Shown here piece by piece: positions 9,750 through 20,972 of a DNA stretch of 64,000 nt. The translations under genes were made by a program, and so were the position numbers. The stretch is from Viscum album (lineage: Eukaryota; Streptophyta; Magnoliopsida; Santalales; Viscaceae): positions 953,065,097-953,129,096 of the forward strand of contig OY728121.1 of assembly GCA_963277665.1 (NCBI GenBank). Reading direction: 5' to 3'. The notes under the pieces are model-generated. The model did not search any database and was not told the origin of the DNA. It saw only the letters and a program-made list of their open reading frames with translations. The number at the start of each line of letters is the position of its first letter. The stretch's first letter is position 1.

Positions 9750-10733
9750 AGACACATGAAGAAGAATTGCCGAAAGTTATTACAAGAAAAGGGTTAAAGT
9801 AGCAACCAACAAAGAAGAAATGAAGACACACATGTGAGTGTCACCAGAGAAGTTATTATTTTATCCAAAGAAGAAGAAGAGACATGCTTTCATACATCAG
9901 GCCAAGACATAGAATGAGTGGTTGATACTGCAGAATCGTACCATGTCACGCCGCATCGTGAGTATTTCTTGACTTATCAAGCTGGTGAATTTGGTGCAGT
10001 CAAGATGGGGAATACTATTTTGGCAGAGATTGTTGGCATGGGTGATATCCAAGTCAAGAAGAATGTTGGATACAAAATCACCCTAAAGGATGTTCGGAAT
10101 GTTCCAAGTCTTCGACTCAACCTGTTATCAGGTATAGTATTTGATCAACAAGGCTATGACGACATCTTCAGCAATGGAGCATGGAACATGAAAACATGAT
10201 CCATCATCATCACCCAAGGACACATATATGGTACGTTGTAAAAAAAACATGTGAAAATATTTGCAGACAGCCTCAACATGGTGTAAAGAGATACGTCATC
10301 TAATATGCGACATATGAGACTTGACCACATGAGTGAAAAAGGGTTATCTACCATAATGAAGAAGAAGTACATCGGTATTGACAAGGATGCATCACTTGAT
10401 CCTTCTAAATACTGCTTGTATGGGAAGCATCATAGAGTCTCATTCAATACTGCTTCATCACGGAGATCAGAGTGTCTGGATCTGGTGCACTCTAATGTAT
10501 GCGGAACCATGGAGGTGGATTCACTCAGAGGTAACAAATATTTTCTATCCTTTATTGATGATGCATCTTGAAGGGTGTGGGTGTTCTTCTTGTAGACGAA
10601 GGACCAAGTACTGGACTACTTCAAGATGTTCCATGCCATGGTGGAGCGTGAAACTGGAAGGAAGCTGAAGTGTCTTCATTTAGACAACAGAGGAGAGTAC
10701 ACATCTAGGGAATTTGATTCCTATTGAAGGAGT
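9750..10733 (+). pseudogene. COP-0 gag end, pre-integrase and integrase N-half
   Basis: Translation starts inside the zinc knuckle (HMKKNCRKLLQEKG). After stops it continues with VVDTAESYHVTPHREYFLTY and VKMGN, the TNT1/Tork-type segment at the protease active site (Asp-Thr in place of Asp-Ser-Gly), then VLKDV-like RNVPSLRLNLLSG. The pre-integrase domain has LDHMSEKGL and the CLYGKHHRVSF motif. The integrase core has LDLVHSNVCG, FLSFIDDAS (first Asp) and LHLDNRGEYTS (second Asp region). At least four in-frame stops are seen. It ends at the GGAGT duplication where RT-A1 inserted. Confidence 0.85.
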
Positions 10734-11276
10734 TGTAGGTTCTGGGCGCAATGGAAGCGCGTTGGTGGGTTTTCCCAACTTTGATTTTAGCGTTAACAAT
10801 GATCAATCTGAGATCCGTCACGATAATAAAATGCCAGATCTTTGGAATAGAATGAAGAACCGAAAAGGAAAGAGGGAGTCCTATAACCATAAAGACATGA
10901 TCATCATATGTTGGTTATAATTAATTTAATTAATTGACAAGAATTACCTTGATGGAAATTCTTTCTTCGTTGATGTCTCTGGTCACAATCTGATGTGATT
11001 CGTCATTGTGTCGCAGAAGCCAAGTGTAGACATCCTCTAACAGTGATCCACATGTGCACCACGTATCTCTGGACATCGCCAAAAGAATCTCTAGGTGCTA
11101 GCGTGGAGAAGCCTTTGCTTGCGTTGTCCGCCTTAGATCGCCTTGATCCGATGGAGGAGTATCTCTCTCGATCTTGAGAGCTTTCTTGGAGGAAGGAGTT
11201 CTTTCGGCCTTGAGAGAATTCTCCATAATTGTTGTGCACAAAGATTCTCTATGGAAAAGTGTTGGGGTTGTGAGGA

Positions 11277-11284
11277 TATTTATA
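11277..11284 (-). promoter_or_regulatory. TATA box of RT-A1 3' LTR
   Basis: TATAAATA on the minus strand is a textbook plant TATA box. It is present at the same place in all four RT-A LTRs (also 30878-30885, 53709-53716, 61764-61771). Confidence 0.75.
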
Positions 11285-11467
11285 ATCGGGTTTGAGATAT
11301 AGAGTTATGACAATAAATAAACGCATTACACATTTTATTTATTTAATTAACTCTTATTTAAAACCCCTATGTTGAATAATTAATTCCTTAACATGCGCCC
11401 ATGCTGATTATAATAAATATCATTTAATAAAACAATATTATTTCTTTAAAATCCCAACTAGAAAAAC

Positions 11468-11553
11468 TACACGGCATGTAATCATTAATACATGACGTGT
11501 ACTCATTTTCCATGAAAACTACATGACATGTACATTCAATCTACATGACGTGT
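11468..11553. promoter_or_regulatory. Cluster of TACACGNCGTGTA-like sites in RT-A LTR
   Basis: Four near-palindromes (TACACGGCATGTA, TACATGACGTGTA, TACATGACATGTA, TACATGACGTGTT) occur within 90 bases. They lie about 190-275 bases upstream of the TATA box in element orientation. The RT-A2 copy (53897-53990) keeps two perfect TACACGACGTGTA sites. The half-site contains ACGTGT, similar to bZIP/ABRE-type cores, but that link is inference. Confidence 0.6.
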
Positions 11554-12713
11554 TTATCTTGTTTTCATTTTTCTTTATTTCATCCACCACATTTATTAGA
11601 CCTTGAGTAATGTCTATTTATTTCTTAAATAAATGTAAATGAAATACTTGCTAATAAATATATATTATTTTGCCCACAATATATTCTCTCGAATAACTAG
11701 TGTTGAAATAAATGCGATCAAGCATCCTTAAATAATTATTAAACCACAGTTAGGAATAATATTTATTTAACTTGTTAAATTAATATTTAACTGAGATATA
11801 TGGACACACTTAGTGTGTGACCCTCTAGGCCTCTTTCTCAATGGCATTAGGCGGAGCCTGCCTAAAGTCTAATGTTAGCGTTTAGAAACACACCAAGACA
11901 CCCATAGAGAAAGAAGTTAACGCCGCAATGACATGTCACCTCATATGAATGCTTACTGTGTAATATAATCCCTTTGTCACAATATCTCGAATCAAGTGGG
12001 TTGGATGCTAGTGCCATCAACCCATGTTCTCGATTATTCTTTCTTTGACTTTCTAAAATTGAACTCACCCATTCCTTACCATGGCCATGGATTTATTTAG
12101 GCTATATCAATTCCATCAAAGGTCCTGAGATATCTACTTCCATTACAGAATAGAAGGGACAAATCCTTTCTCGCATTATCTATTAATGCAGTATTACTCG
12201 TGACACACCCAACATATCCTACCTCACTACGAACAGTGTGTCGTCACAGTTTTTGTCAATACATCTACGTACATGAGTTGTAATACCAATTAATAATAAT
12301 CTTAAAGTCCAAGGACCAATACAAACGTCCGCATATAGGAACATCCAATGACACTCTGAAATGTGGATTTCCTACTGGCGGGTTTCATTCTCATAATATC
12401 CTCCTGGATATTACCAAGGGTTCACACCATGAGAAGGTTCCTCAAAGTTTTATGAGTCCTCACCCCTAATGGCCTGTATTATTTGTGTCCCTAAAAAAAC
12501 ATCATCCGGCCATAGAACATATATTCAAGAATAGTGTTATGGAACTTCTGGGTTATCATCATAGCAGGGATCTGTTATGACCCTTTAATACAACAGTTAT
12601 CCTTAGGACATTATCACATGAATTGTCACACAGAATAACAATCAAGATGTAATAAGATATTTATTTAATGAATAAAGTACAAAGTAGTTGGTTCTAGGCC
12701 ACCAACTCCAACA

Positions 12714-12725
12714 TACTCCCACTTG
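12714..12725 (-). other. RT-A1 polypurine tract
   Basis: The minus strand reads CAAGTGGGAGTA next to the LTR start TGTTGG. The pol stop codon TAG lies three bases further upstream (12728-12730). Confidence 0.8.
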
Positions 12726-12727
12726 GA

Positions 12728-14617
12728 CTAGAGCCAACTGCTAACAACTTTTAACCCGCTAGATCTCACATGATATTCATGCTTCTGCTGAGATAGGCCT
12801 TTAGTCATGGGGTCCACCACGTTCTCTTCCGTGGATCTCCAACTTCACCCCTTTGATAGAAATCCCTCAAGAGGTGATACTTCTGGAGTATGTGCTTTTT
12901 CCGTTTATGTGACCTTGGTTCTTTTGCAAGAGCCATCGCTGCAGTATTATCACAATACAACGTGATAGGATCTTTACTGCTAGGCACCACATCAAGCCCC
13001 TGGAAAAAGTTCCAAATCCAGATGACTTCCTTGGCAGCATCAGAAGCCGCTATATATTTGGAATCCCCTATAGAATCAGTGAAAACTGGATGCTTTGAAC
13101 TCTTCCAGCTCATAGCTCCTCCATTGAGACAAAAAACATATCCAGATTGCGACTTCAGATTGTACTGATCTGTCTGAAATCCAGCATCAACATACCCTCT
13201 GATGACAAGTTCTTCGTCTCCTCCATACATCAGGAACATATCCTTAGTTCTTCTTAGATACTTAATTATAATCTTAACAATAATACAATGCTGTTCTCTT
13301 GGATCTACTTGATATCTGCCTACCATGCTCAGTGCATAGGCAACATCAAGCCTGGTACATAACATGACATACATGATGGATCTTATAGCCAAAGTGTATG
13401 AGATCTTACTCATTCTATCTTTCTCTTGTTGTGTCTGAGGACACATTTTCTTAGAAAGATGTAGGCCATGTGACATTGGAACCAATCCCCTCTTGGATTG
13501 TTCCATACTAAATCTCTTTAGTATTTGGTCGATGTATGTACCCTGACTTAGTCCAAGCAGCCTCTTAGTTCTATCACGAATGATCATGATCCCTAAAATG
13601 TAGGCTGCTTCACCCAAGTCCTTCATGAAGAAACACTTGTTCAACTAGTCCTTAACTGATTGTAAGAGTGGTACATTGTTTCTAATAAGCAATATGTCGT
13701 CAACATATACTAATAGGATAATGATTGCATTCCCATTAAACCGCTTATAAACACATGGCTCACATTCATTATTAATGAAACCAAATTCCTTTATAGCTTC
13801 ATCAAATTGAATGTTCCATGACCTGGATGCTTGCTTTAATTCGTAAATGGATTTCTACAACTTGAAAACCTGTTTGGATTCAGCTGGTGTCACAAACCCT
13901 TCTGGTTGTGTCATATAGACATCTTCCTGAAGGTTCTCATTAAGGAATGCTGTTTTGACATCCATTTTCCAAATCTCATAGTCATGGTAAGCTGCTATGG
14001 AAAGTATGATTCTTATGGATTTAAAAATGGCAACTGGCGAGAAGGTTTCATCATAGTCAATTCCTTGATGTTGTCTGAATCCTTTAGCCACTAGCCTTGC
14101 TTTATAGGTACTAAATTGACCTTCCATGTCCAGTTTTCTCTTAACTACCCATTTGCATCTAACATGATTTACATCAACTGGCTCATCGACCAGAACCCAA
14201 ACTTGGTTCTGATACATGGAATCCATCTCATAATTCATAGTTTCTAGCCATCTTGTAGCTTCTGATATTTCTACTACTTTCTTGTAGGAGAGAGGTTCAT
14301 CATTGTCCAACAATAATGATTCACCATCCTCGGTGACTAGGAAACCAAATCTCTATGGTTCCCTTACCTCTCTTGAGCTCCTATGTAGTACTTGTGTTTC
14401 TGGAACCTCTTCCATAGGGACCTGTGGAATTTGTTCCTGTACCAACTCCTCTGTATCTTGAGCATCAACTTCGTCGAATTCAATCTTACTCCCACTATCC
14501 CTTTTAAGGATGTACTCCCTCTCAAGAAAGACGTCTTGTCTGGAGACATTCACTTTCTTATCTTGGGGGTTATATAGGTAATATCCTTTTGTTTCCTTGG
14601 GATATCCTATAAAGATA
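12728..14617 (-). pseudogene. RT-A1 pol C-terminal half: linker, reverse transcriptase, RNase H
   Basis: From 14617 down the minus strand reads RCIFIGYPKETKGYYLYNP (integrase C-end) and the linker. Then comes copia reverse transcriptase: WVLVDEPVDVNHVRCKWVVK, KARLVAKGFRQHQGIDYDET, MDVKTAFLNE, YMTQPEGF, and LLVYVDDILL with the catalytic YVDD at about 13695. RNase H follows, with YCDNTAAMALAKEPRSH near 12930 and DPMTKGLS near 12800, ending at TAG 12728-12730. In-frame stops fall near 14353, 13855 and 13638, and frame changes near 12830. The first half of this gene is at 26174-28168, beyond the inserted gypsy element. Confidence 0.9.
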
Positions 14618-16600
14618 CACCTTGTAACACCCCGAGATTTCATGAGATATATTCTTTTTAATTTCTTTCATATCTTCTATTATACACTTCACCAAGATTA
14701 TCTTGCACTATAAACAACACCGTATTAGCTTGCAGTATACGCAATACTATTCTTGGATCGTGTTACACACAATTTCAAGTTCATTTGATAGTAGTTATTC
14801 TACGCAACATTGAGTGTGTATATATATATATATATTCAATGTATAAATGAAATATGGTTGGATTCTCTTTTACGCAACGAAAAAGGAGTCTTTCACTACA
14901 TGAATCTCTGACTTGGATTGCATTACACGCCATCACAACCTTCCTCGATAGCGTGTGTTGTACGCAATACCGGGTTTCACTAAAAAATGATATATAATCA
15001 TAATATTATTATGGACTAGCCGTTATGAATAATATTAACTAAATTTTGAATTTTATAACACTATTATTCATCTTACACATTTTCTAGAACATGGTATGAG
15101 AACAAGATAATTTTTTCAGGTAAAATAAGTATTTTTGTCGCTTTTTGATGGCGCACCCACTTTAAATCTAGTTTTTGACATTTTTATAAGTTCAATTTGA
15201 CAAAATAAAATTCTTATTTGGAATCAGGATATAAAAATTTACTTTGGATAAATTTTTCATATTATTCTGATAACTTTCATATTTTAATGAATAGTAACAA
15301 CACGCTATATTTTAATTAAAAACAAATTTTTTCATCGCAATAATTTATATGGTTAAATTATAATATTGAATGGTTTTAAAGTATAAATAGAATATATCTT
15401 TACCATTTAATATAATGAATGTCATTACCATTAATTTTACATTGAATTTATAGGTAAAAACATTTCAATCTTTGACAATGTTTTAACTTTTAAAACCCGT
15501 TTTCTTAACAACAGGATTAATTTTAAATTACTTACTGCAACCTCTGTGTTTTGAATTTTGAAAAATGGATTCCATATTTGAATTCAGTGGGCCCAAATTA
15601 TGTTAATAGGTTACTTTTTTTTGATATTATGAATAGTAATTACGGTAATTTTTATTTACTACAATTAAAGGTAAATCTGGTAATTAAGGGTAAAAATAAA
15701 ATTATAAAATTACCCTAATACATGAAAAAATCCTATTGGATGAATAAAAGTCGACCCATATCACCTAAGGGTCGGACTAGATTCATTTCATGGACTTTTG
15801 ACCATGAAATAATATAATTATTATTAAAACCAAAGAAAGAGACAACATGTCACTCTCTTAAATATTATAAGTATAATGATTTTAATTTAGTGATAATTTT
15901 CATGAAAATTAGAAAATGAATAGTATCCAGAAAGCTAATAAAATTATCTACACCATGTTAATTTATTTATAATTTTTAGGGATTAAATAAATATTATTAA
16001 GGGTGACACAATAGTGATGTTGAAATTATTTTATTGATTGAAATTTCAAATAAACGGTTTTAAAAATATTAAAATAAATATTATATGATCTAATTAATGT
16101 GCTCCACGAATTTTCTAGATGGATATTACTTTTTATTAATATATTAAATAGGTTTTTTTGAAAATAAATTCTCTGTGTATTTTATTTAAATTCAAATAAA
16201 TTAATTGTGTCAAAATTGACACTATTGATATTTTATATTATTAAATTGTTTAAAAATATCAAAAATATTTTAAAAATTACAAATTAAAATTTATATGACC
16301 AAAAATTTCATAAAGTATCAAATTATGTATAATTAACAACACATAAGTAAGTATTTGTAATCATATAAAATTTATAACATTATTACCATAAATAAAATTA
16401 AATAGATTAAATAAGGATAAATCAAAATGATAAGGTTTAAAATAAAATCAAAACATGTCTAAATTTAATTGGTTGATGAGATTAAAACCCTATCTTATCT
16501 AATATTCTAATTTTAGTCACTTTGGAAGTTTTTAGGTGGGGTTTGAATTTATATTAAATTAATATTTTTTGAGGTTTCCAAAGGTGCCCCTCTCCTCCCT

Positions 16601-16607
16601 TATAAAA
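16601..16607 (+). promoter_or_regulatory. TATA box of gag-only element 5' LTR
   Basis: TATAAAA sits between two C-rich stretches (CTCCTCCCT and GGGCACCCC). The same box is at 23762-23768 in the other LTR. Transcription would then start about 16630. Confidence 0.8.
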
Positions 16608-16944
16608 AGGGCACCCCTTACCTCTTATCTTTACACCCTTTTGAGCCTTTAATCTCAGCCAACCCCTACCAATTTCCCTTCTCAACTTCCCTAGAAACAT
16701 TATAGAGGTTCTGGTCTCCTCAAAAGACCAACTCTAGTGCCTTAAGGGGAAGCTTAAAAGAGGTGCGTCGAAGAAGAGGTAATCTCTTCTACCGATTCTT
16801 TCAAGTTTATTTCTTCTTCATCTTATTACTATTTAGTTGTTTCATTATAAAGTAATAACATAAGTATCAATAATATACTGATATTTTATTATAAATAAGA
16901 AACATCCCCATTTTACCTTCTATCCATCCTACGGAAAATGAAAT

Positions 16945-16989
16945 CACCGCGCGTGCGTACGTACAGAATACCGTCTCCACGCCGTGGTG
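16945..16989 (+). other. Stem-loop HP1 (5' LTR)
   Basis: The 5' arm CACCGCGCGTG pairs with the 3' arm CACGCCGTGGTG: CACC/GGTG, a small internal loop, then GCGTG/CACGC. Between the arms is the shared core CGTACGTAC, then AG, AATA, CCGTCTC. Here the inner stem reads ACAG rather than ACGG, one mismatch from CCGT; the other LTR has ACGG. Confidence 0.7.
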
Positions 16990-17129
16990 TAATCTGTTTT
17001 TCCACCACCACCTTAATTGGATGGGTATAATGGTGTAAAGAAAAACTATATATGGTTATTATAACATCATACTGATTCTGAGACATTGTATGATCCACTC
17101 CAATTCAATTCAATAATTATGAGAAGGAT

Positions 17130-17180
17130 ATCATCGCTCGTGCGTACGTACGGATTACCGTCTCCATGACGCGATGTGAT
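17130..17180 (+). other. Stem-loop HP2 (5' LTR)
   Basis: Outer arms ATCATCGCTCGTG and CATGACGCGATGTGAT pair in three blocks: ATCA/TGAT, TCGC/GCGA and TCGTG/CATGA with one G-T. The core is CGTACGTACGG, ATTA, CCGTCTC, with inner stem ACGG/CCGT. The arm sequence is unrelated to HP1 and HP3. Confidence 0.75.
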
Positions 17181-17319
17181 TCATTCTCTATGTTAACCAC
17201 TCAAGAATGATTATGAAGTATGTATAATGAATAATAATGAAATATATTACATGGTAAAGCTACTGTATATATATATATGTCATCTACTTACTTCCATTCA
17301 GGTCAATAAGGAAAGGAAA

Positions 17320-17365
17320 ACAGCGTTCATGCGTACGTACGGCCTACCGTCTCCATGAACGGTGT
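17320..17365 (+). other. Stem-loop HP3 (5' LTR)
   Basis: Arms ACAGCGTTCATG and CATGAACGGTGT pair over 12 positions with one mismatch; CGTTCATG/CATGAACG is perfect. The core is CGTACGTACGG, CCTA, CCGTCTC, with inner stem ACGG/CCGT. Confidence 0.8.
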
Positions 17366-17689
17366 ATTTAATTTCATTTATCTATATATTATATATATAT
17401 AATGAATATATATGATATATAAATAATTATTTACATTCTGGAAGTAATTAAATCATGATATAAGTAATAATAATATCAATAACAACAAGTCCAAACACGT
17501 ATGATAAATGAAATGATTTTACCCAAAACGTTGCTTTAACATGGAATTTATAAAAGAACGGGTAATATAGGTCATAAGTGAACCATATATGATATCATAA
17601 CAAAGAATATGATTCTATAATAAGTCAATGAAATTATTTAAATCATTATACAGGAGTTTTGGATACGTACGAAGCATATCAGACCTAAG

Positions 17690-18781
17690 GTAAGAGATAA
17701 TTTTGCAATCTCATTTTTATCCGAGATCGCTTATACGTAAGTATTTACTGGGATTATATTTTTCATCCATAACCATAAAATGTTTTTCATAAAGTGTTTA
17801 ATATTCTTACATGTATTTTTAATGGCATGTTTACCCCTCTTTGACTTTTACTTTGTGTTATGGAAGGAATCTTTCTTTTGTTTACCATACGTGGTACTTT
17901 TTGACTTTTCTGGAAAAAGTACGAGGAAAATGTTTTTTTAACTTATATGGAATGAATGAATTTTTATGATTTCATAGAACATTATTTCAATTAATATTCC
18001 TTTAAAAGTTTTAAAATTTATTTTTAATCAACTTCTTTTAATTTAAAATTGTATGACATGTTAAGAAAGGAAAACTTTTTTGAAGTAGAAATGATATTTT
18101 CCTCAAGAATGGAGTTCAAGTGTTTTATCAAAATTATTTTCCATATAAGATAATATAGGGTTCTGTTTATATCCCTATTTTTACATTTAATTGATTATGT
18201 TATGATGGAATTATTTTTATGATGTCCTTTTATGGAATATGTTATGATGACATGATGTTTAAGAATCCCATTTTTATTACATGGGTTATGTTATGATGTA
18301 TGATTTATGATTTTGTGGCACACATAAGAATGGTTTCATTATGAGATGGGTGGGACCTATATCTCCCTCCAATGCATTGGGTAAAGATTTATATCTCATG
18401 AGATAGACATGGCTGAAACAGAAAGTAAATCCGGTTCAGTAATACAGGGTTGGAACGACAAGTAAACCCAGTTCAGTAAGGGACTTTGTCCACTAAGATG
18501 GTCTTGACAGCAATGCCTTGGCTACTATGGAAATCATATCATGTACTTAATGTTTTTCCACAATTACATGTTTTATTCCCATGCTATTTTATCATGATTG
18601 ATGTTCCATTATGATCTATGCCTTACGTACTACCGTGTTTTATGTCATTTCTCAAGATCTTGATGTTTAAACATTATGTTCATGTTTTTAAGTTCAAATA
18701 TATATGGTTTGTTTTATTTTCTCCATGATTACCCTTACTGAGCATTTGAGCTCACCCTTTTTATGTTTTCTTTTCCCCCAG
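17690..18781 (+). other. Candidate leader intron 2 of gag-only element
   Basis: The donor is CCTAAG|GTAAGAG. The acceptor is preceded by a strong pyrimidine run (TTTTCTTTTCCCCCAG at 18766-18781), with CTTACTGAG as a possible branch site about 45 bases upstream. The other LTR keeps the donor (CCTAAG|GTAAGGG) and a TTTTTCCCCCAG acceptor near 25960. Inferred, not shown. Confidence 0.45.
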
Positions 18782-18992
18782 GATTAAAAGAAAGGTTTTA
18801 GGTAAGGAAACAAAAAGGGGAAGATCATTATGGGAAATGTTGAAGATCATTCAACATGATTAGAAGTTTATATTCCAAGTTTCCAAAGACACTAAAATAT
18901 TACGGTCCTTTGGTGTCTATACTTGTTATGTATTAGATATTACGCAAGAGTAATGTAATGTCTATGTACGTCAAGCTTTGGGTCTCTACAGT

Positions 18993-19004
18993 TGGTATTA
19001 GAGG
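18993..19004 (+). other. Primer binding site of gag-only element
   Basis: TGGTATTAGAGG begins two bases after the LTR end. It differs by one transition within the first ten bases from the usual initiator-Met primer site. Confidence 0.8.
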
Positions 19005-19250
19005 AAAGGTTTAGTCAACCTTTAGAAACTAGGATGCGAGAACTTTAGTGAGAACCCTAGAGATATTTATAAGGTATGTCTAGGGATTTCCCTAAGGTTA
19101 TGTATAATAATTTTTTATAATTCTATAATTACGGTAAAGATCTTAGAATTAACCCTAAGATGTTATATATTGAAGGTACTCCCCCTTTATTATGTTGTTT
19201 TCCCTAGCATGATTTTTTCCTCTCACACTATTCTATTTGGGTTTTAGACG

Positions 19251-20366
19251 ATGGCTGGAACCCAAAGGAACCGTGTTGATCAATGTAATGGACAATGCAA
19301 TGATTGTCCTCCTGAACAAACCAATGTTATGGGAGATGGAGTGAAAAATATTATTGCTATACTTACACAAGCTATGAATCATTCTGTACTTCCGAATGAG
19401 CAGAGAAGGGAACAATATTCTATTGAGTCCTTCATGAGGCAATGTCCACCTTCTTTTAATGGGTCTTCTAATCCACTTGTTGCTGAATAATGGATCAGTA
19501 CCATTGAAAAGATATTTTCCATACTTCGCAGTTCGGAACATGAAAAAGTCATTCTAGCTATTTACTTTCTAGAAGGTGAAGCAGATCAATGGTGGACTCT
19601 AATTAAGAATACGAGGCCCTGAGATGAAATTGAATCCATGGAATGAGATGAGTTCAAGAACTTATTTTTCAATAAGTACTTCCCTCATATTCTTCGAACA
19701 AAGATGGAAAAGGATTTCCTTGAGCTTAATCAAAAGGATGATGAATCTGTTGGTATATACGAAGCGAATTTTACAAGGCTTACAAGGTATGCATCTGGCT
19801 TTATCATCCAACCTGAAAGTAAAGTTAATCGATTCTTCAGTGGCTTAAAACCAAGTCTTCGAAGGGCATTATCTATAAGAGACTTCAGTAGCTATGAAGA
19901 AATTGTGCGTTGTGCTATCAAGGTAGAAATGAAAGTTGGTATTACATATTCATCTCATGTTTTTGACAAGAAATGAAAGATGAAGTTCAAGGATAAATCT
20001 CAGAATAATGGTGAAAAGAAGATGAATGTTTCTTTATTCTCAAATTGTGGAAAGAATCATGGAGGAGATTGTCTTAAAGGGACTAGAAAATGTTTTAAGT
20101 GTGGAAAAGAAGGTCATCAATTAGCTGAGTGTCGAAGTAATGGAAAAAGGGTTGCTAATGATGTGAATAAAGAAAAGACTGTAGAGAACGCACCACTAAC
20201 ACTTTAATGCTTCAAGTGAAAGGAAACAGGGCATTATGCTAACCAATGCCCTAATCCAAGGGTTAATGATGATCGATGTGAGCAACCACTTAAGGCAAAG
20301 GACAAAGGGAAGTCACATGCGATCACTATTGGCGATGTTGAGTATGACAACGATGTAGTGGAATGA
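19251..20366 (+). pseudogene. gag of gag-only gypsy element (capsid plus two zinc knuckles)
   Basis: One reading frame of about 370 codons runs from ATG 19251 to a stop at 20364-20366, broken only by in-frame stops near 19488, 19620, 19645, 19974, 20205 and 20218. I see no frameshift. The capsid-like core has CPPSFNGSSNPLVAE, WISTIEKIFSILRSSEHEK, ADQWWTLIKN, FFNKYFPHILRTKMEKDFLE, and IYEANFTRLTRYASGF, matching the gypsy gag family. A CCHC knuckle CFKCGKEGHQLAEC is intact. A second one has its second Cys replaced by a stop (CFK, stop, KETGHYANQC). The absence of frameshifts suggests that the gag was maintained until fairly recently. The product would coat element RNA in virus-like particles. 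Confidence 0.88.
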
Positions 20367-20972
20367 TTATGTGTTTATGTAATGAGATTCCAAAAATAAT
20401 GTTGTGGAATATAATTTATAGTATTGTGGAATATTGGAATATCTATGTATTGGTTTATTATGGTTTTCAATAATTATATGGTACTGGTAACCATGAAAAT
20501 TAATTCAAATATTTTGTAAAGCAGATGATATGATAAGGATAAAATGAAATGTTTAATAGTATTCATGAGCTCATGAATGATATAAGGACAAATTGATATC
20601 ATGGTTTGAGTATATAGAAATTTTGGGATTTTGGTATGTAGAAAGAGTTAACTTTTGACAACATTCATGTTTTCACTAAGGTTTAATGGGTATTCATTTT
20701 TCAAGAGAATACATGATTAAGGTATTCACATGTTTGGAATGTGACCAAAAAGATATATCTTGTGATATATGAGGGATAAATGATGGTATTCACATGCTTG
20801 TTATATGACTTTTTTAGTAATCATTCTCTTTATACTATGAGTTTGGAAAAAAGTATTTTGGATAAGCCTAAAGATTAGAATAGATTATGTTGAACATAAG
20901 TTAGTATTATTTAAGGCTAGAATTTATTTCTATATTATTGATGCAATGTTATAATAGTGTAGTTTAAGAAAA
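20367..20972 (+). other. Post-gag region without genes
   Basis: AT-rich sequence with stops in every frame. I searched all frames by eye for protease (DSG), YVDD/YIDD-type RT and DDE-type motifs and saw none. Confidence 0.6.

Larger units (their letters stand above)
10734..12713 (-). repeat. RT-A1 3' LTR
   Basis: In element orientation the LTR runs TGTTGGAGTTGG to CCAGAACCTACA. It ends at the GGAGT target duplication on one side and at a purine tract on the other. It contains TATAAATA (11277-11284), a cluster of four TACACGNCGTGTA-like sites (11468-11553), and the conserved block ACACTTAGTGTGTGACCCTC (11803-11824). Confidence 0.92.
16779..17653 (+). other. Candidate leader intron 1 of gag-only element
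   Basis: The donor is GAAGAAGAG|GTAATCTC and the acceptor ATTATACAG|GAG. Both are kept in the other LTR (acceptor near 24838). The interval contains all three stem-loops. Splicing is inferred from sequence only. Confidence 0.45.
14623..18990 (+). repeat. Gag-only element 5' LTR
   Basis: It starts TGTAACACCCC and ends GGGTCTCTACA. U3 is about 2 kb and AT-rich, with a cluster of TACGCAAYAC-like words at its start (14730-14960) and a short TA repeat (14816-14835). TATAAAA lies at 16601-16607. Downstream are three stem-loops (16945-17365) and candidate splice sites. Collinear with 21766-26168. Confidence 0.92.

Noticed and set aside
11862..12068. Open frames within RT-A LTRs as genes
   Set aside because: Frames are not shared among the four LTR copies and overlap regulatory sequence.
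16945..17365. Hammerhead or other known self-cleaving ribozyme
   Set aside because: No CTGANGA plus GAAA core is present, and the loop core CGTACGTACGG/CCGTCTC matches no ribozyme I know. Kept as an unknown structure.
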